This document shows positions 59,430 to 64,000 of a stretch of 64,000 bases of DNA, piece after piece. Source of the stretch: Plectrocnemia conspersa (lineage: Eukaryota; Arthropoda; Insecta; Trichoptera; Polycentropodidae); the NCBI GenBank assembly GCA_009617715.1, contig VTFK01000344.1, positions 1 through 64,000 of the forward strand, given 5' to 3'. Every line of letters starts with the position of its first letter. The first letter of the stretch is position 1. The notes beneath the pieces are model-generated. The model did not search any database, had not been told where the DNA came from, and worked only from the letters and a program-made list of their open reading frames with translations. The translations under genes and the position numbers were made by a program.

Positions 59430-60980
59430 GTACATACATACATATAGCATACATCACCTATTTCGCTTGGCACTAAAAGGGTTAAGTAAAAAAGTCCACT
59501 AGTTGTGATAATAACCACGATAGCTATGTGAATAATTTCAATAGTGACTTAAACGTAGAATGATTTATAAATATATTTATATATGTATTAGAAAACAAAA
59601 CATAAGTCACTTAACAACAAAAGTAGTCATCTAGCTCAATCAAATATCTTTAGAAATTTCAATAAACAATTTATTATATTAGAAAATATATATCTTGCTT
59701 ATATTGATAGGGAATATATCTCACTGTACGCAGCCGGATAAAGACACATATTGTAAATAATAATTTCGAGGTATTTATCTGTAGTTTGATACTTTAAAAT
59801 ACTTTTTTTAAACATAGTCATCAATGTCTTCAGTGCGTTTGGTAAAAATAAACTTCTTGATTTTAATGTCATATAAGCGATGTGTTTGTTTTATTTTCCG
59901 GCACCCAACGCGTATATATTTTCATAAATTTTTCGGTACACATTTAATGTATTTCATAAATTATATATACTTTTTTTATTTAGTTTATCGATTGTTATTT
60001 TTGTTACAACTCGTGTTTGTTTTCGAAAATTATTTTTTTAAAAATTAAAAAATACTTTGATTATTAGCGTTTATTATAACAAATCATTATCTTATTGAAG
60101 TTTGTTTCCTTCAACGATAATCCATAATAATAGGGATGGCCGATTTCACTTTACATGATATGTGTCTTTTAAAAAGTTTAGTGATAAATATTATATTATT
60201 ATTAAGTTTTCATATTTTAATTATATTGAATGATATAATTAACATACTTAAAAATTCACAAAAAATATTGCAAAAATAAAAGCTAAAGATGTTTTAGATA
60301 TTTACAATAAAATACTGTATTATTATTATCACATATATTTTTTTACTTAGAACAACTTCTAGAGAATGCTAGAGAGAATCGAGAAGTAAAAATGAAAATT
60401 TATATTTTTCGAGAAACCAGAATGCATAATTACGGCAAATGTATTTAACTATTTTGCTCGGTGAAATCTTTTTTTATTAAACAAAGAACTCATTGAAAGC
60501 AAAACGTTTCTTCTACTGAAACATTTAAAACTCTGTCACGTCTCGCGGACCTTAACGGACGATCAGAAAAATCGCTTCTATTTATAATTTACTTATCGAA
60601 TACCCCTCGAATAACATTAATGAAATTAACGATTACTACCGTGCAATATTTTTATTTAAGCTCAGTTTTTCTCGAATGTACCACGTTTGGTATGCGCAAT
60701 ATGCACTTTCTCAACGTTTTTAATCGGAAGTTATGCACTTTTCCGGTATCTGCTTCAGACTCGGCTGTTCAAACATCAGCGCTTCTAAAACTCACCTTAA
60801 ATACATTTATATTTTTATTTTCAGAATATTTTAAACAAAAAATGCTTTGATATATCAAATAATATTTCTTAGATATTGCATGATAGTATTTTATTCCATA
60901 CGGAATTAATTATTCTCAAAATATGTCTGTCATCAAAATAATTTATATGACATAAGTTGTATATTACATTTTCCTTAAAA
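59430..60980. other. A+T-rich spacer
   Basis: Contains TACATACATACATATAG simple sequence (59430-59447). Short A+T-driven frames only; a slightly GC-richer patch at 60530-60800 has no recognised domain. Confidence 0.35.
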
Positions 60981-60989
60981 TTTGTGTGT

Positions 60990-61560
60990 TTTGTTACGCA
61001 ACTGTATAGTTTGAGCGCCTGCGGCCAATTGAGAACGTTTCATACAAAACTGGGTCATTTAAATAAGTTGGTACGCCAGCGTCTGTTTTTGAAAACCTGA
61101 AATCTCCGGTCCGGGCCGCCAGATGACATTTGTTGCCGGCAAGAAATGGGAGGCTGGAAGAAACAGGGTTCTGGACCATCCGCAGCCATTATCCGCGGTG
61201 GCGCTTGTTCCTGATGAATAATGACCCGATTTGTTTAACACTGCATACACCGCGAACGAGAAGAGTTTCAAAGTGTGGATGCTCGTTTGTCTTAATTACT
61301 TCCCGGCGCCTCGCCTCGGGTCTTGTTAATTACAGAGAGGCGAAAAAAATCCTAGAGAAAATTTTTCCACCGCTCGAGTTTTTTTGGGTGTTTACAATTG
61401 AACGTTTCGCGCGAGATAAAAGTTTTCCGTTCCATTTTTGAATGAATTGAAGATGGCGGAGAGGAAATTTAGCTCGCTCGCCGACAACTTTACCGGCGAA
61501 TGTTTGAACAGAGGTCCGTGAACGATGAACTGGCTCTCGGTCGATTAAATTTTCCATGTA
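60990..61560. other. GC-rich non-coding islet
   Basis: GC-rich block with overlapping frames on both strands (up to 103 codons) and no domain motif. GCGGCCAATTGAG, GGTCCGGGCCGCC and GCGCCTCGCCTCGGG are typical of it. Candidate conserved non-coding or promoter-like DNA. Confidence 0.35.
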
Positions 61561-61569
61561 GATGTAAAA

Positions 61570-62755
61570 TATATTTATGGGATTATATTATGGTATTTTT
61601 TTGTTTGCTTCTAAAACATATCGCAAAATGCATCACGTAAGTTCTAAGCTAACACTCGATTCGAAGTGATCAATAAACTATGTTGACAGATTGTACGCGT
61701 TTGTTTGCAGACAGTATCAGAACTTCTTTATTGGTTGACTTGAAAAGGATAGACTATACACAGTGCATGTATAAACCTGTGTTTGAACACAGTATAACTA
61801 CTTGTTTGTGTATATGTTTCAGTGGTGGTGCATTCACATAAGCAGTGAAAATGCTTTTCCTATTTTATCCTACAAATAATAATATTTTTTTACATAATAA
61901 ACAAGTGTGACTTCATCAATATGTTTATTGGTTATTTAGCTTCTACTATGTACCGTTATTAAGCTTAAAAATGTTGAAAAATAAACCCAGTTTTTATGTT
62001 AATTAACCCAAGATAAATGCAGATCTATATGACATATTACTTAATTTTAATGAAATCAAATAAATATGTTATGTCCTTCCTCTAAAGATCACAAAAGACT
62101 ACGAATACACTGAGCAATACCATAACGCCGAAAATATGTTTAGCTTTTATTCCTTACGGCCGGTGCGAGCAATTGACCTCGCTCCAGCATAGCGGTAGAG
62201 AGCTGGGTTCACCGAGTGTAGCGCATTATATTTGTTATTAAGCTCGTGTATTTGCTATTTTACAGAACATTTTGTTATAGTTACACATTCTAAGTAACTT
62301 AAAACGAAATACGGGTTATAATCGAGAGAGTATCTTGAATAGCAGGTAGTTTAATGAAATAATTTAAAAGTGTATTTTGATGTATTCAAGTGTATTTTTG
62401 TTAGGAGCATTGGAATACAATTTACTGAATTCTAGCTTTAATGTCTACTCATTAAAGCACTTTTTTATATTGATAAGGGGTGGTGTCGACAATCCGCTAA
62501 TGCGCAGTGACTTTCGAATGCGAGCTTTCGAGTGCCCTAGATATTCGCGATTGCGTTTCTTATTCTTGTCTGTCACAGCTAGGATGTCAGCGCTTTTTTT
62601 TTTAAAATACGTTTATTTCAATAATATGTATTTCAAAAATATAAATACTTTTATAGACAAATTAATTAAATTTAATATACAAGTTACTGGTTAATAACCA
62701 TTTTCATGTTTACAATTAGTTACTAGCTTAATTTAATATAAAATAAGTATATACG
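61570..62755. other. A+T-rich spacer with small patch 62150-62230
   Basis: The patch reads TAGCGGTAGAGAGCTGGGTT, faintly tRNA-like, but it lacks a full cloverleaf. A 105-codon plus frame at 62377-62694 is A+T-driven and unrecognised. Confidence 0.3.
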
Positions 62756-62762
62756 AAAAAAC

Positions 62763-62812
62763 GTAATCTATTAAAAATATATTTCGGATGAAATATATTT
62801 TTAATAGATTAC
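62763..62812. repeat. perfect 23-bp palindrome with 4-base spacer
   Basis: GTAATCTATTAAAAATATAT (from 62763), plus TTC, is followed by GGAT and then by its exact complement to 62812. No mismatch occurs in 23 pairs. It could extrude as a cruciform or be the core of a palindromic MITE. Confidence 0.85.
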
Positions 62813-62869
62813 AAACAATATTAAAATTTTCAATAATGAAAAAAATCTGTAAATGGTAAATGGCTGTAA

Positions 62870-63420
62870 ATTTATTAATACTATTTGACTGACAGGTCGT
62901 GCAGATTTATGCTCAATTATCTTAAAGCAGGTTCTTTCCCGTCCTCCTAATGGGTCAGATTAAACGCTCAGATAAATCCAACAAATTACCCTGTCACTCT
63001 GATCGTGCAAAACCCTAACCTTTTTATCTCATCGATTTTTCAAAACATTACCTTATTTTATCTTATCGATTTTTCAAAGGACGAAGCAATTTTTTCTCCA
63101 GAGACCTGGCCTTTCCCGTTGAATTTCAGCGCAGGACACAAGGAGCAAAGCCTTAAATCACAAAGCACTAAAAGCCAATTAAGTCGGCAGGATCACGGCT
63201 TAATCGAAGCCTTATTCCGCGAGTCGTCCCCGCTGCCATTAGTATTCCGGTCGCGGGCGCTTGTGTGCGGGGCTTGGGGGCAGCGATTTATGATCGGGGC
63301 TCTGCCCCCCGACTAAAATGACCATTTATTACAGCGCTGCTCTGCACATGGCCGCGGCCGAGCCTTGCGGATACGGAAGCTTCGTAAACACACTGTAGCG
63401 GGACCGATCCAAGCTTTTTT
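62870..63420. other. GC-richer non-coding islet
   Basis: Contains the duplicated phrase TTTTTATCTCATCGATTTTTCAAA/TTTTATCTTATCGATTTTTCAAA (63020-63080) and a GC-rich core at 63220-63370 (GGGGCTTGGGGGCAGCG). The frames have no recognised domain. Confidence 0.35.
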
Positions 63421-63774
63421 TTTATCTGGATTGGTAATCCCATTTTTTACCTTTGTCGCTGAATCCTTGACAGGAGTTATAAGGCTTATTCTGTGGTACT
63501 TTGCGTACTTTGAACGCTTGAAAATGGTTTGGTTTCTCCAGATATTCAACAGAATTTTTCGGTGGTTTGACTACTTTTTAGTTTTCTACTTTCTACACAC
63601 ATATTTTTTTATAGTGTTGAACTTAAAGGTTTACTGGTTAAAAAAAATAATTTGGTAAAATAGCAAACATTGTTTCAACTATATTTTTTTTTTTTGTTAA
63701 ATTAATAAGATATTCTCTATGAAATGAAGTAGCTCATAATTAAAGTATATTAAATATCTAATATGTACGACTTT

Positions 63775-63990
63775 GCTCGATTTTAATTAATCATTACAAT
63801 ATTCATCCGTGAGATTAAGAAAATATAGGTTAACTTAATCTGTGATCGATCGATCGAAATTATATTTAAATAATAATCCATAATTCTGATCCTCCAAACA
63901 CGATAGAAATTCAAAAACACTAAGATTCAAATGTGATTTGAACCCAGGTCTTTTGATTCAATAATCTATACTACTCGTCTATTTCTTTGA
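63775..63990 (-). repeat. tRNA-derived SINE-like repeat C, with head
   Basis: Reading on the minus strand from about 63985: GAGTAGTATAGATTATTGAA (A-box region), then AAAGACCTGGGTTCAAATCA (B box GGGTTCAAATC), then a body ending in A+T-rich sequence near 63775. The body matches 59286-59420. GATCGATCGATCG (63846-63858) is a short internal tetranucleotide expansion. Confidence 0.55.
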
Positions 63991-64000
63991 GTTATTTATT

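Noticed and set aside
62150..62230. tRNA gene
   Set aside because: Only a B-box-like GGGTTCACC and a weak A-box-like stretch; no cloverleaf can be drawn.
1..64000. CRISPR array, operon or bacterial defence system
   Set aside because: No regularly spaced direct repeats, no prokaryotic gene order, and clear eukaryotic transposons and introns.

Overview
The window is strongly A+T-rich eukaryotic DNA (about 70% A+T by eye). It is almost free of intact genes and rich in decayed transposable elements. The element mix (piggyBac, mariner, pogo/Tigger, hAT-like ends, non-LTR retrotransposons, MITEs, tRNA-like SINEs), the short A+T-rich GT-AG introns and the recurrent ACATATGT-type microsatellites point to an arthropod, most likely an insect. 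I cannot fix the order. There are no bacterial operons, CRISPR arrays, rRNA genes or convincing tRNA genes.

Layout. 0-1.7 kb: the right part of a frame-broken piggyBac element ending at a TTAA site. 1.7-7.8 kb: spacer with GC-richer islets and a non-LTR reverse-transcriptase scrap (4.6 kb). 7.8-8.5 kb: a 660-bp terminal-inverted-repeat element flanked by a 10-bp direct repeat. 11.7-12.6 kb: a LINE remnant next to a foldback MITE. 16-18 kb: a palindrome and a Tigger-like C-terminal scrap. 19.2-22.2 kb: copies of an unnamed interspersed repeat, a SINE-like head and a decayed protein-coding stretch. 27.0-29.2 kb: a GC-rich islet, a possible small two-exon gene, and another reverse-transcriptase scrap. 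34.7-36.5 kb: the best-preserved element, a complete 1.76-kb pogo/Tigger copy with TA-flanked inverted repeats and a frameshifted transposase. 42.1-42.3 kb: a mariner remnant. 45.6-46.9 kb: a LINE 3' remnant, a second MITE copy and an unassigned ORF. 49.7 kb: an 81-bp candidate exon, the best candidate for a host coding exon. 51.4-64 kb: islets, a 90-bp hairpin, a perfect 23-bp palindrome, further repeat copies and SINEs.

Interpretation. The simplest reading is one or more very long introns, or gene-poor DNA, around a gene whose small exon lies at 49732-49812. About twenty GC-richer islets of 0.2-0.6 kb stand out from the A+T-rich background. They carry no sustained reading frame and are candidates for conserved non-coding (regulatory) DNA. 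No element looks autonomous: every transposase or reverse transcriptase seen has a frameshift, a stop or a missing domain. I found no convincing new multi-gene system. The items most worth a second look are the 10-bp-duplication TIR element, the possible two-exon gene, the hairpin at 53.8 kb, the four-copy unnamed repeat and the decayed coding stretch at 21.8-22.2 kb.
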